Assembly (NCBI GenBank): GCA_002430605.1
Contig: DJBY01000073.1
Span: forward strand, 748 to 14,088
DNA from: Opitutia bacterium UBA5964
GTDB lineage: Bacteria; Verrucomicrobiota; Verrucomicrobiia; Opitutales; Coraliomargaritaceae
DNA: 13,341 nucleotides
Reading direction: 5' to 3'
Shown here: positions 1 to 7,535 of the stretch, in pieces
Layout: each line of letters begins with the position of its first letter
Position numbering within the stretch: the stretch's first letter is position 1
Made by a program: the position numbers and the translations under genes
The notes under the pieces: generated by a model
What the model was told of the DNA's origin: nothing
What the model saw: the letters and a program-made list of their open reading frames with translations, nothing else
The model's database searches: none

Positions 1-290
1 GGGCGAGTCGCCCACATTTCCCGCAAAGGAGTGTGGGCGACCCGCCCACATTCATCTGGTATTGACGCAAAGGAGCGCGACCCGCCCACATTAATCCCGC
101 AAAGGAGCGCGACCCGCCCACATTTATCCTGCAAAGGAGCGCGACTCGCCCACATTTCCCGCAATAGGAGTGTGGGCGACCCGCCCACATTAATCCCGCA
201 AAGGAGTGTGGGCGACCCGCCCACATTCATCTGGTATTGCCGCAAAGGAGGGCGAGTCGCCCTCCCTCCTTTTCCCACTCATCGCGAAGA
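1..290. repeat. Array of short palindromic (REP-like) repeats, truncated at window edge
   Basis: Seven units begin with GCAAAGGAG or a one-base variant, at 23, 67, 99, 131, 161, 198 and 242, so spacing is 30-44 bases. Each continues into a G+C-rich core ending CCGCCCACATT or similar. Three units contain the perfect hairpin TGTGGGCG-ACC-CGCCCACA (32-50, 171-189, 207-225). The array is bounded by palindromes of another type: GGGCGA-G-TCGCCC at 1-13 and a longer one with 9-bp arms at 247-265. Positions 23-75 and 198-250 are direct copies with one mismatch. No protein-like frame is visible; the 94-codon frame across it is repeat-derived. Looks like an intergenic REP/BIME-type array rather than CRISPR, because unit lengths vary and there are no unique spacers. 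Confidence 0.8.
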
Positions 291-397
291 AGCTTCTTTA
301 AAGGGTGTTCAGTGAAATCGTTAGTTACCCTCCGTGACGCAGACGAAAGCGTTTGTCCTGTCTGGGTTCTGTCTAATTACTGAATCCAGAATCAGGG

Positions 398-925
398 CTA
401 GGACTCTTCGATGCGTGCTGCCAGCCGTTGTACTGCAAAGGCATGTTCCGCAAGGGTATGTGAGTGCGTGCTGACTTTTTTGTCGTCGACAATAGCGGCC
501 AATATATAGATCGAGCCATCAATTCGTACCGGGATGGTAAAGATGATCAACTGCAGTGGTTCCTGTTCCGCTTCGAGCGGGATGCTGCACCGCTGCATCG
601 CGACTTTGCCATCTAGACTTTGGAGCACTGCATTCACTGCCCCGCAAGTTTTGCAGGGTTCTGCAGTGCCACAGGCAACTTCACCGTTGGCAGCATGCAC
701 GCAGCTCATGTGCTCACCTAATCGCGCGCCGTAGACTTCACCTGATCCCAGATCCTTAGCCATAGCGAGGTAGGAGGCATTGGCGTAGACGATCTGCCGC
801 TGCGGATTCAGCAGCACCATATGCTCAGGTGTGTGATGAGTCGACCTCTGTAATGCAGCATTGCCTTGCAGCGCTTTTATTTGCGCGTTCAGAACTTCGC
901 TCGGCACTCGCTCAGCTGGGGGCAT
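398..925 (-). CDS. Stand-alone PAS-domain protein with a four-cysteine cluster
   Basis: A 175-residue cytoplasmic protein with no signal peptide or membrane segment. A short helical N-terminus (about 1-30) leads into a PAS fold (about 30-148), with QIVYAN at 44-49 as the usual PAS strand. The insert C75-x9-C85-x5-C91-x2-C94, with H77 beside it, resembles the cysteine-rich PAS domains that precede histidine kinases in many environmental sensors; the run CGTAEPCKTCGAVNAVL is typical. In those sensors a kinase H-box would follow where this protein ends (about 150-175), so it is a sensor without output. The cysteines could hold a metal, haem or Fe-S group or sense redox; this is inference. Starts at ATG 925 with no clear Shine-Dalgarno. 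Next upstream on the same strand, 287 bases away, is a second orphan PAS gene. Confidence 0.75.
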   Translation of the reverse strand: MPPAERVPSEVLNAQIKALQGNAALQRSTHHTPEHMVLLNPQRQIVYANASYLAMAKDLGSGEVYGARLGEHMSCVHAANGEVACGTAEPCKTCGAVNAVLQSLDGKVAMQRCSIPLEAEQEPLQLIIFTIPVRIDGSIYILAAIVDDKKVSTHSHTLAEHAFAVQRLAARIEES

Positions 926-1212
926 ACTCGTCAGGTAGTTTTATCGGAAAGATGAATAATAGGATGAAAGTTTATATGTTATGCAAAGTGATTATTCATA
1001 AAACAGTTACTTTTAATTGACACATAAAAGGCAAATAAATCAGCCGCCATCGGCATCCTAAAAAGCTACGCTAGCAGATTAAATTCGGCACATCGACACG
1101 GACTGCGTTATGTGCGGTAGGCAAGTAATTGTATAAGCAACTTACCGTGATATTTGGTGCGACTGCGTGCTGTATGTAGCTGCAGGTCATCGATCTAAAT
1201 ACGTTCGCGCGG
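926..1212. other. AT-rich intergenic region between two PAS genes
   Basis: No convincing coding frame was found. On the minus strand, possible -10-like hexamers (TATTAT, TATAAA) lie in the AT-rich part at about 940-1020, which probably holds the promoter of the cysteine-rich PAS gene. I could not pair them confidently with a -35. No clear terminator for the upstream PAS gene is visible. Confidence 0.35.
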
Positions 1213-1677
1213 CTACTGGTCCGGCTGGGTTTGTTGCTGTGCGGTGATATCGTGGCAGATCCCAACCAGACCGAGGACTTTACCGCTTGCATCGAGCCAA
1301 GGGGTTTTGACCGTTTCGAGTAGCACCCGTTGACCGTCTGGATAGACCACCCATTCCTGGTTGCTCCGCGATTGGCCGCTGGCGAGCATCGCTTGGTCAT
1401 ACGTGCGGAATGAAATTGCGAGGTCCTCCGGGAAAAGATCGAAGTCTGTTTTGCCGATGATCTGGTCGAGCGGCTGACCCGTTAGTTTGGCCCATGCTGT
1501 GTTACCTCCTCGGTAAACGCCCGCCAGGTCTTTGTAGAAAATAATATCCGGAATGGAATTCATCACCGTCGTCAGATCCACTGAAGGGTGAGGGCTGCTT
1601 TTGTCGGCCAGCGCTTGGGTAGTTGTCACGACGCTCGCCACGGCGAGTAGGGCGAGTTGGAGGAGGGCTAGTTTCAT
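1213..1677 (-). CDS. Exported stand-alone PAS-domain protein
   Basis: A 154-residue protein starting at MKLALLQL. The frame is open to 1749, but this internal ATG gives a clean signal peptide (hydrophobic LALLQLALLAVASVV, cleavage after ALA at about residue 24), so it is preferred. The mature part is one PAS_4-like domain: IPDIIFYKD, then the G-x-x-N-x-A-W region, IGKTDFDLFPEDLA, and LETVKTPW...GLVGICHDIT, which is the classic end of a PAS/PAC unit. In known proteins this module sits inside sensor kinases or diguanylate cyclases. Here translation stops eight residues after HDIT, so there is no transmitter. An exported, unattached PAS domain could bind a periplasmic ligand and act through a partner, or be a truncated sensor. 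No Shine-Dalgarno is visible. Confidence 0.75.
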   Translation of the reverse strand: MKLALLQLALLAVASVVTTTQALADKSSPHPSVDLTTVMNSIPDIIFYKDLAGVYRGGNTAWAKLTGQPLDQIIGKTDFDLFPEDLAISFRTYDQAMLASGQSRSNQEWVVYPDGQRVLLETVKTPWLDASGKVLGLVGICHDITAQQQTQPDQ

Positions 1678-1880
1678 AGTTTTATATTTTGTGACTATAT
1701 GGTACTGCTGCACAGTCAGGGGTGGCTGATGGGGTAAAATTAATCGCAATGTAAGCCGCTGTCAAACAAGTGGTAGCGCCGCTTCGCCTCGTTCTTTAAA
1801 AAAATATCGGCTGAGCGCGAGCGATCTACCAGATCACACCCGCTGATCCAGTACGCACGCCCCAATTGTAGCTGGCAAGA

Positions 1881-1909
1881 TTGACAGTCGCCACTTGGAT
1901 CTACTATTT
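1881..1909 (+). promoter_or_regulatory. Sigma70-type promoter for the DUF3891 gene
   Basis: A perfect -35 TTGACA (1881-1886) is followed after 17 bases by CTATTT (1904-1909). An alternative -10, TACTAT (1902-1907), has a 15-base spacer. Transcription would start near 1916, leaving a leader of about 60 bases before the ATG at 1979. Confidence 0.5.
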
Positions 1910-1926
1910 TAGACAGCAGAATTGAT

Positions 1927-1947
1927 GCTCGCCGATCTGCGGCGAGC
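1927..1947 (+). promoter_or_regulatory. Leader hairpin upstream of the DUF3891 gene
   Basis: GCTCGCCG-ATCTG-CGGCGAGC is a perfect 8-bp stem with a five-base loop. It lies between the predicted start site and the ribosome binding site (GAGGTGG, 1969-1975), and no T-run follows, so it is not an intrinsic terminator. It could stabilise the mRNA or be a protein or DNA binding site. Confidence 0.45.
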
Positions 1948-1978
1948 TGGAAAAACCCGAATATTCTGAGGTGGCGCG

Positions 1979-2887
1979 ATGCTTAAAACAATCAAAGACG
2001 GTAAGCTGTGGATGGTCACCCAGCCCGATCATGGACAGTTGGCTGGCTATCTCGCCGCGCATTGGGGCGGCCACGCCGATTTCAACCGTCCTGGCTATTA
2101 TGCGTCGGTGAATCAACAACGCCTGCGGGACGAAACGATCTTTGCGATCGCACAGCACGACAATGGCTGGTGGGAGTGGGAAGCCGCGCCCGACTTGTCT
2201 GCGGCCGACGGCATGCCGCTAGACCTCGCTGAGGTGCTGCAGGACCAGGCGGCCGGCATGAGTCGTTGGCGCCAGGGGCTGAGCCGTTTTAACCATTCGC
2301 CCTACGCCAACTTGCTGATCAGTAGCCATGCCTACTGGATCTACGCTATCCGCGCCTTGTCCAATCCTGACCCAGCCTTCACGCATCCGCTGTTCTGGAA
2401 GGGTTCGCCCGAAAAACTATATCCCGGCAGCCGTGAAGAGCCGCTCAAATTCATTGCCGAGTTAGAGCTGCTGCAAGCGCAGTGGATTGAAACCTTGCGC
2501 GCCGATCGTGAGACCGCGGCCTGGGTGGAACCAGATGTCCTCAAGCCGCATCAACGGCTGCTACAAGTCTGCGATGGCCTGTCGCTTGCGTTGTCATCTG
2601 CCCTGATCCAGGCCCGCAGTGGCGAAACGCGCGGGCTGGGTGCCGACGAATTTGAGCTGCACGATGTGCCACGCGCTAGCTGGCAGGACCGCGTTACTAT
2701 TCAAGTCACGCCGCGTGGTCCAGGTAGGATTGAACTCGACCCCTATCCGTTTGATATCGACCCGCTGCCGGTGCTGATGCCGGCGCGCATAATTCCCTGG
2801 CCCCAAGCGAAGCCTCAACATTTCCACACATGGTGGCAGGCACAATTGCCGCAACCAGTTGCGTTCCAACTCGTCTCGCGAAGCTGA
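1979..2887 (+). CDS. DUF3891 family protein
   Basis: A 302-residue soluble protein without signal peptide. It resembles the DUF3891 family: an N-terminal histidine-containing stretch (H18-G-Q-L-A-G-Y-L-A-A-H-W-G, about 18-30), then the hallmark QHDNGWWEWE (59-68) with H60-D61, and a further SSHAYWIYAI segment near 112-121. The spaced His/Asp residues in a mostly helical protein suggest a metal site of HD-like type, but no reaction has been established for the family as far as I know. The ATG is supported by GAGGTGG just upstream, the one strong Shine-Dalgarno in the window, and by a good promoter. It is a single-gene unit, converging on the oxidoreductase gene with 43 bases between the ends. 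Confidence 0.8.
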   Translation: MLKTIKDGKLWMVTQPDHGQLAGYLAAHWGGHADFNRPGYYASVNQQRLRDETIFAIAQHDNGWWEWEAAPDLSAADGMPLDLAEVLQDQAAGMSRWRQGLSRFNHSPYANLLISSHAYWIYAIRALSNPDPAFTHPLFWKGSPEKLYPGSREEPLKFIAELELLQAQWIETLRADRETAAWVEPDVLKPHQRLLQVCDGLSLALSSALIQARSGETRGLGADEFELHDVPRASWQDRVTIQVTPRGPGRIELDPYPFDIDPLPVLMPARIIPWPQAKPQHFHTWWQAQLPQPVAFQLVSRS

Positions 2888-2930
2888 AGCCAGTGAACTC
2901 GGTCGATTTTACGGAAAGAATTGCAGCAGA

Positions 2931-4184
2931 TTAGCTCGAATCCCTGGCAGCTAGGATGGCGGCCGCAGTTTTCTTACCTGAGACGACGGCGCCCTCGATC
3001 GAGGCACTGCTCAGATGGTCGCCACAAACCCACACGCCCGCTTGGTTGATGCTGTTCGGGGCATTGCCGTTCGGCAGCTGCTCCGGCAAGCCGCGGCGGA
3101 TGCGGTCGGTTCGTAAATGTCGCCAGCTACCGGCTTCGGAGCCGAACCACTCGAGCAGCTCTGAGCGCACCTGTTCGATTAGGCCATCTGCCTCGGCCAA
3201 GCCGAGCACCGACACCGACAGCAGTGACTGGCCCTCGGGCGCGTAGCTGGGGGCGGCGTCGCTGATCACGCACACATTGTTGACCATGCCAGACCCAGAT
3301 CCGTTGAGGCAAATAATGGCTTCGCGGATCGGCGAGCGATCGGCGGCAAAGTAGAGCGTGGTAACTGAGCGCCACTCAGGTGCCGACCCCTGGAGGCCAG
3401 GTAGCAGCGCGTGCGCCGCCGAGCCGTCGGTCGCCACCACGGTGGCGCAGCCCTGGATTCGTTCGCCACTTTCGAGGGTGATGGAATCGATGTCGACTGC
3501 TTGGACCACTTGATTCAGCTCGATGCTGCCATCCGGCAGTAGGGCGGCCAGTTGTTTGGGGATTTCACCCATACCCTGAGCCGGAACCGTGGCACTGCCT
3601 TGGCCGAACAGCTTAAAGGTAAACTCGAACATTCGGCTGGAGGTGCGCAGCTCGCGCTCCAAAAATATTCCTCCGTAGAAGGAGCGAAAAAAACGGTCAA
3701 TAATCGATTCTGAAAAGCCGCAGTCGCGCAAGTAGTCCTCGGTCGAGCGATCCTCACGCGCAGCAATCGCCTCGAACGAGCTGTTCAGGATTTTCATCCG
3801 CATCAGGCCCACCCGCAGTTTATCGGACAGGCTGCCGACTGGTGCGGTCACGCTGCTCCAGGCACTCGCAGGCCGTCGAAACACATCCATTAGGCGGTGC
3901 AAACGTCTGTCTCGATAAATCAGCGCGCCCGGCTCGAAGGCTTTTAGGTCGAGCGCCTCGAGAGCGAGCAATTTGCCAGTCTCGGGGTAGCGATCGAGAT
4001 AGACTTGAAAGCCGCGATCCAATAAAAATCCATCGACTTTATCAGTGCGTACGCGGCCGCCCACAGCATCACTTGCTTCAAAAATACGTACCAGCCGCCC
4101 AGCTCGGTGGAGTTGCACAGCGCAGGCGAGGCCTGCCATGCCGGCACCCACAATCAGAACTGGCGGTGTTGCAGCGGAGCGCAC
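2931..4184 (-). CDS. NAD(P)/FAD-dependent amine-oxidase-family oxidoreductase
   Basis: A 417-residue flavoprotein of the amine oxidase / phytoene desaturase-like superfamily. The N-terminal Rossmann fold shows VLIVGAGMAGLACAVQL with G13-x-G15-x-x-G18 and the acidic ribose-binding E36, followed by the second FAD motif VGGRVRT (41-47). The C-terminal FAD motif is VWVCGDHLSSASIEGAVVSG (384-403), with G388-D389. Length and full motif set indicate an intact enzyme; the substrate (carotenoid, porphyrin, amine) cannot be read from sequence. The start is GTG at 4184, since the only early ATG lies inside the nucleotide-binding motif. It begins four bases after the thioesterase stop, so the two are very likely co-transcribed and perhaps translationally coupled; no separate Shine-Dalgarno is evident. 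Confidence 0.85.
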   Translation of the reverse strand: MRSAATPPVLIVGAGMAGLACAVQLHRAGRLVRIFEASDAVGGRVRTDKVDGFLLDRGFQVYLDRYPETGKLLALEALDLKAFEPGALIYRDRRLHRLMDVFRRPASAWSSVTAPVGSLSDKLRVGLMRMKILNSSFEAIAAREDRSTEDYLRDCGFSESIIDRFFRSFYGGIFLERELRTSSRMFEFTFKLFGQGSATVPAQGMGEIPKQLAALLPDGSIELNQVVQAVDIDSITLESGERIQGCATVVATDGSAAHALLPGLQGSAPEWRSVTTLYFAADRSPIREAIICLNGSGSGMVNNVCVISDAAPSYAPEGQSLLSVSVLGLAEADGLIEQVRSELLEWFGSEAGSWRHLRTDRIRRGLPEQLPNGNAPNSINQAGVWVCGDHLSSASIEGAVVSGKKTAAAILAARDSS

Positions 4185-4188
4185 CCGA

Positions 4189-4605
4189 TTAGTAGGCCTT
4201 CATCGCTGCTTGGAACTCGTCCGTCCAAGGCGTCGGTTGATGCGTTTGGCTAGATAGCTTACACACGGTGCGGCTGCCATCGCAATAAACAACGCTGCCG
4301 TCCTGCGGGTGCCGAACGGTGAAGCGCATCGTTACGCCGCTGCTGCGCACGCGCTCGATCTGGTAGTCCACCGCGAGCGGGCCGGGTACAGTAAACGCTT
4401 GTCGGAAACGTGCTTCGACGCCGTGCACGACCACGAAGATGTCTTCGTCCCGCTCGATATTAAAGTCCGCAACACCCAGTAATTCTTGAAAGAACTTTTG
4501 CTGAGCCCGTTCCAGATGTAATAGGTAGCGCGTATGGTGCAGCATGCCCAAGCCGTCGAGCTCGTCGAAAAAAACTTCCGTTTGGTAAGTAAAGGTTGAA
4601 TTCAT
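4189..4605 (-). CDS. Hotdog-fold acyl-CoA thioesterase (4HBT / YbgC-like)
   Basis: A 138-residue protein of typical length for single-domain hotdog thioesterases, which hydrolyse acyl-CoA or acyl-ACP thioesters in the cytoplasm. The active-site region ELDGLGMLHHTRYLLHLERA (15-34) matches the D-x-x-G-x-V-x-H-x-x-Y-x-x-x-x-E-x-A pattern of the 4HBT family; D17 is the expected catalytic aspartate and Y27 and E32 are the conserved followers. The rest (FRQAFTVPGPLAVDY, then VVYCDGSRTVCKL) fits the hotdog strands. It is the first gene of a minus-strand pair with the FAD oxidoreductase. The pairing suggests a small lipid- or isoprenoid-related pathway, which is inference. ATG start at 4605, weak or no Shine-Dalgarno. 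Confidence 0.85.
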   Translation of the reverse strand: MNSTFTYQTEVFFDELDGLGMLHHTRYLLHLERAQQKFFQELLGVADFNIERDEDIFVVVHGVEARFRQAFTVPGPLAVDYQIERVRSSGVTMRFTVRHPQDGSVVYCDGSRTVCKLSSQTHQPTPWTDEFQAAMKAY

Positions 4606-4800
4606 AAGTGAGTATTGGTGTCGCTGGTTAAATCATACCACAGTCACAGATTCTTCAAGCATCCATTCTGGCTTTATCAATCGCCGCATCAAGCGAAGCG
4701 CTACAGTTAACCTTTTGGGCTACAGAAAAACTTATTCACATCAAGTGGCAAACGAACGATTCCTGTTGTGCGGGATTGCTAGGTCGCTTGATTAATCTGC

Positions 4801-5619
4801 ATGCGTCCATTTTGCCTGTTATTGTTCTCTGTCATCCTGTTCACGACTCTGCGCGCTGCCAATCGGGCGCATCAACCGTTTGCCGAAGGGGCGGAGGTCG
4901 AGCTTATCACGCTGCAAAAAATCGAGCCGATGCTGGAGTCGGGCACGGCCTTAGCGTCGCAGCAGATCTGCCAGTATCGGATCTCCGCATCCGATGCTCC
5001 ATTCGAGCAGCGCTTAATCGTTGCTCAGGATTCAGAGGGCGTGGAGCCGTGGCTGTATGTTTACTTAGACCAGCAGTCAGGCAGTACCGCAGCGGCGCAC
5101 TCCAATCCGGCGGTGCCGAGATGGCGCTTCAGTGACTTTAGCTCCGCGACTGGCCTCGAGCTGTACGCGGCCCATTTAAACCAAGATGCGACTGTCGACT
5201 TTGTCATCATCCATTATTCAGGTGGCAATGGCATCGCGGCGGGCTATGCGATGGTCGGCTTTCTGCTCTCTGCTGACGAGGGCTATTCGCTGTCAGTGGT
5301 CGAATCGATCTATCCAGACCCCAGCGATTTTATACGCCTCAATGGCAAGGCGGTCTTCCTGCACTGCGATTTGCAAAACGCCGACCCATGCCGTGACGGC
5401 AAAGCACATAATTTCTGGATCTATAACGTCCTCAACATCGAGGGCGACTTCCTGACGATCGATAATGCGAGCCACCAAATGTTTCCGCGCACGATCTTCT
5501 ATAGTTTTGCGCCCAGCAGTGCCGAAACCGAGCTACTTGAACCGAGCCAAAAAACCGAACTAGTGGCGCGCAGCGCCCCACAGATCCGACGTCGCCAGGA
5601 GCGTGCTGCGGGCGAATGA
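4801..5619 (+). CDS. Secreted protein of unknown function with an EF-hand-like loop
   Basis: A 272-residue protein with a signal peptide (MRPFCLLLFSVILFTTLRAA, cleavage about 20). I do not recognise a named family with confidence. The central stretch, a LNQDATVDFVIIHYSGGNG segment (126-144), resembles the D-x-N-x-D-G-x-x-D-F calcium loops of VCBS/FG-GAP-like proteins, but with H125 in the first acidic position; N127, D129 and D133 remain. The region from there to about 215 (GYAMVGFLLS, DGKAHNFWIYNVLNI) looks like one compact beta-rich domain. Mature cysteines are C57, C189 and C197; the last two could pair. It starts at ATG 4801 in the region divergent from the thioesterase and has no clear Shine-Dalgarno. 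A periplasmic or outer-surface location is likely. Confidence 0.65.
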   Translation: MRPFCLLLFSVILFTTLRAANRAHQPFAEGAEVELITLQKIEPMLESGTALASQQICQYRISASDAPFEQRLIVAQDSEGVEPWLYVYLDQQSGSTAAAHSNPAVPRWRFSDFSSATGLELYAAHLNQDATVDFVIIHYSGGNGIAAGYAMVGFLLSADEGYSLSVVESIYPDPSDFIRLNGKAVFLHCDLQNADPCRDGKAHNFWIYNVLNIEGDFLTIDNASHQMFPRTIFYSFAPSSAETELLEPSQKTELVARSAPQIRRRQERAAGE

Positions 5620-5679
5620 CGCTTGCTGCGGCAGTATGAAAAATGGGCTGACCTGGTTGCCAAGCCGCGCAGGCCAGTG

Positions 5680-6588
5680 CTATGCTGATTCCGAGGGGGC
5701 TACATCAATACCGCAGCAGCCTGCGTATGCAGCAAGTAGCCGCTCCTGTAGTCGATTGCGTCCACCGGTGGCGACTGCCGCGCTATCTAGATCGAGGAAC
5801 AGTTCGAGGCAGGCGGTTTCACCCGCCAGCGCTTCGTAGCGTTCCGCTAAGCAACCTAGCATGAGCTCGAGATCGAGCGGTTGTGGCAAACGGCTGTCGG
5901 CCAAGTATAGCGCCAGTTCCGCACTCGGCGTATTCGCCGCCTCGGCCTCGGCAGACCAACGCTTACCTTGACCGAGATCGAGCAGTACCCATTCGATGCC
6001 AGCCTGAAGCCAATCGACACCTTTCTTCGACAGCTCCGAAAGCCAACGTGCTTCAGTCGCTTCAATCGTAGCCTGATAACGCGTGGCCCATAGCCGCTGG
6101 ATTTGCAGGCTACCCTTGAGTGCGAGCCAATATAAAGCCTGTAGTATTACAACGGTGGCTTGGACTACTGCGATCGCGATATAAGCAAGTAGCGACAACA
6201 ATCCAACCAGCAGGTGCAAGTAGATCGCATTTTTGCCGCGCACTTGAATGCCGCCGATCTTGGCACTCGAGTAGCGCGGCTTAAACCAATTCACCGTGCC
6301 GATTTCTGTTTTCGTCGAGACCGACACGCCGCTCTTCGACAAGTTGAGTTTGGTTGGCCCCTCACCGTAGCGACCGCGCAGCACGAAGCGCCCGTTTTGG
6401 AAGGCCACCTGGGTGCCCTTGGTGACCCGAGTCGAAGCCCGCAGGCCATGCGCAGAATTCGCAGTGAAGTTGATTCCAGCAGCCTTAGTTTGCGCACGCA
6501 GCGCAATTCCACCGCTGCGGCTCACCCGCAGGTACTTGCCGCGGTATTCGATCCGTTGAAGACGTCCATCTGGGCCTATTTTAAGCAT
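5680..6588 (-). CDS. Membrane protein with DUF4236-like segment
   Basis: A 302-residue protein. The middle part, TKLNLSKSGVSVSTKTEIG (79-97), is the signature of DUF4236, a short domain of unknown function usually found at the N-terminus of small membrane-linked proteins. Here it is preceded by about 75 residues containing a related glycine/serine-rich stretch (YLRVSRSGGIALRAQTKAAG, 19-38), which may be a diverged second copy. A long hydrophobic segment (about 122-155) predicts one or two membrane helices. The C-terminal half (160-302) is helical and leucine/alanine-rich with no recognised motif. Converges with the secreted-protein gene, with 60 bases between them and no clear terminator. ATG at 6588; function unknown. 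Confidence 0.65.
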   Translation of the reverse strand: MLKIGPDGRLQRIEYRGKYLRVSRSGGIALRAQTKAAGINFTANSAHGLRASTRVTKGTQVAFQNGRFVLRGRYGEGPTKLNLSKSGVSVSTKTEIGTVNWFKPRYSSAKIGGIQVRGKNAIYLHLLVGLLSLLAYIAIAVVQATVVILQALYWLALKGSLQIQRLWATRYQATIEATEARWLSELSKKGVDWLQAGIEWVLLDLGQGKRWSAEAEAANTPSAELALYLADSRLPQPLDLELMLGCLAERYEALAGETACLELFLDLDSAAVATGGRNRLQERLLAAYAGCCGIDVAPSESA

Positions 6589-6851
6589 CGTATATAAGTT
6601 GAAGGCTGTGATGGCCGAATGGCGAGCCCAACCAGAAAACCATGTTATTTTTTAGTGACTGCCAGCCGGTCAATCTCACACTGTGTTTAGTGCCTAGCGC
6701 TGATGGTTGAGGGGAGGGACGTGCTCCGCCTCGTCCGCAGCGGAAGCGTGGGCTTGGACTGACCTGCTTGGTGGTTGCTGCATCATCACTTCTGCAGCTG
6801 TCGCCACATCGCAGTCGCGCAGACGCCGAAGGTTTTGTGTCCAATCAGCGC
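6589..6851. other. Intergenic region with a REP-like hairpin
   Basis: No supported coding frame. It contains GGACG-N10-CGTCC (6717-6736) within a G+C-rich block, resembling a solitary intergenic palindromic repeat. It should also hold the promoter of the DUF4236-like gene on the minus strand, which I could not place. Confidence 0.35.
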
Positions 6852-7310
6852 TTACTCACGCCAGGGCAGTGACATTATTTTTTGATCACTATCGTAAATC
6901 GTTGAATCGATGCCGATAACTACGACTGCATCCGTTTCAGTAGCACCAGTATTAACCAATTGGTGAGCAATTCCAGCAGGAGCGATTAGGGTGCACGGCG
7001 CCTCAAACAGGTGAACTTCGCCGCCAATAATTGCTTCGCCTTGACCTTTTAAAATAACGAATACTTCTTCTGAATCATGTGAGTGCAGTGGCGTTTTGCC
7101 GTGCACCGCTATTTGTGTTTTCCAGACCTCATACTCGTCGGCGCCATGCCCCTTGGTTGCGATTCCGACCACAGTAATGCCATTATTGGAAAATTCTCGA
7201 AGCGCATGGTGCGGCACCACGTGCGCCTCATGGGAATGCCGATGAGCACAGGATGTTGCAGCAATCAGCACGGAAACGAGTAGAACTGTGGTAGTCGATA
7301 AATGCATCAT
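6852..7310 (-). CDS. Cupin-domain lipoprotein
   Basis: About 152 residues from MMHLSTTT; the frame is open to an ATG at 7343, and either start is possible. The inner start is chosen because it places a hydrophobic signal (VLLVSVLIAATSC) near the N-terminus with a lipobox-like ATS-C; the cysteine is followed by a His-rich stretch (HRHSHEAH). The body is a single cupin barrel: motif 1 HSHDSEEVFVILKGQG gives H-x-H and E metal ligands, and motif 2 APAGIAHQLVNTG gives the third histidine. Many such proteins bind Fe, Mn or Zn, some as dioxygenases or isomerases, others only as sugar or small-molecule binders; the role here is unknown. If lipidated it sits in the periplasm or outer membrane. No good Shine-Dalgarno is seen at either start. 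Confidence 0.75.
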   Translation of the reverse strand: MMHLSTTTVLLVSVLIAATSCAHRHSHEAHVVPHHALREFSNNGITVVGIATKGHGADEYEVWKTQIAVHGKTPLHSHDSEEVFVILKGQGEAIIGGEVHLFEAPCTLIAPAGIAHQLVNTGATETDAVVVIGIDSTIYDSDQKIMSLPWRE

Positions 7311-7448
7311 TTGTAATGAATCAATAATCACAGCAATCTTCATCCAGCAAGCTGAATGGAGGAAAGCCGCCGCGCTGTTGGTCGGCGTGGTCGCTGCTCG
7401 ATCGCGGTAGAGCTGCTACGAGGGTAGATTGGTTCGGTTGGTCTGCTT

Positions 7449-7521
7449 TGACTGGAAATGGGGTCATGACTGGAAATGGGGTCATTGACTGGAAATGGGG
7501 TCATGACTGGAAATGGGGTCA
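7449..7521. repeat. Four tandem copies of an 18-bp repeat
   Basis: TGACTGGAAATGGGGTCA occurs at 7449-7466, 7467-7484, 7486-7503 and 7504-7521, with one extra T at 7485. The unit ends are themselves inverted (TGAC/GTCA). Sequences of the form ATGACCCCATTTCC commonly flank REP-associated tyrosine transposase genes; that link is from general knowledge. No transposase gene is present here. Confidence 0.85.
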
Positions 7522-7535
7522 TGTCATTACCTTTG
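7511..7535 (-). repeat. Left copy of a 25-bp inverted repeat
   Basis: Read on the minus strand it is CAAAGGTAATGAC followed by ATGACCCCATTT. It matches the right copy at 7912-7936 at 23 of 25 positions, in inverted orientation. It overlaps the last copy of the 18-bp tandem repeat. Confidence 0.75.

Larger units (their letters stand above)
1678..1978. other. Divergent intergenic region between PAS gene and DUF3891 gene
   Basis: About 300 bases serving two divergent genes. The right half holds the promoter and leader hairpin of the DUF3891 gene, listed separately. The left half (1678-1880) should contain the promoter of the exported PAS gene on the minus strand, but no good hexamer pair was found. 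No coding frame is supported. Confidence 0.4.

Noticed and set aside
1..290. CRISPR array
   Set aside because: Repeat length and spacing vary, there are no unique spacers and no cas genes.
31..315. 94-codon plus-strand frame across the repeat array
   Set aside because: The translation only reiterates repeat-derived phrases such as DPPTLIPQRS; there is no Shine-Dalgarno or domain.
1071..1400. 109-codon minus-strand frame
   Set aside because: It overlaps the exported PAS gene in another frame and lacks protein-like features.
5620..5679. Bidirectional terminator between convergent genes
   Set aside because: Only short imperfect stems are visible and no T-run follows on either strand.
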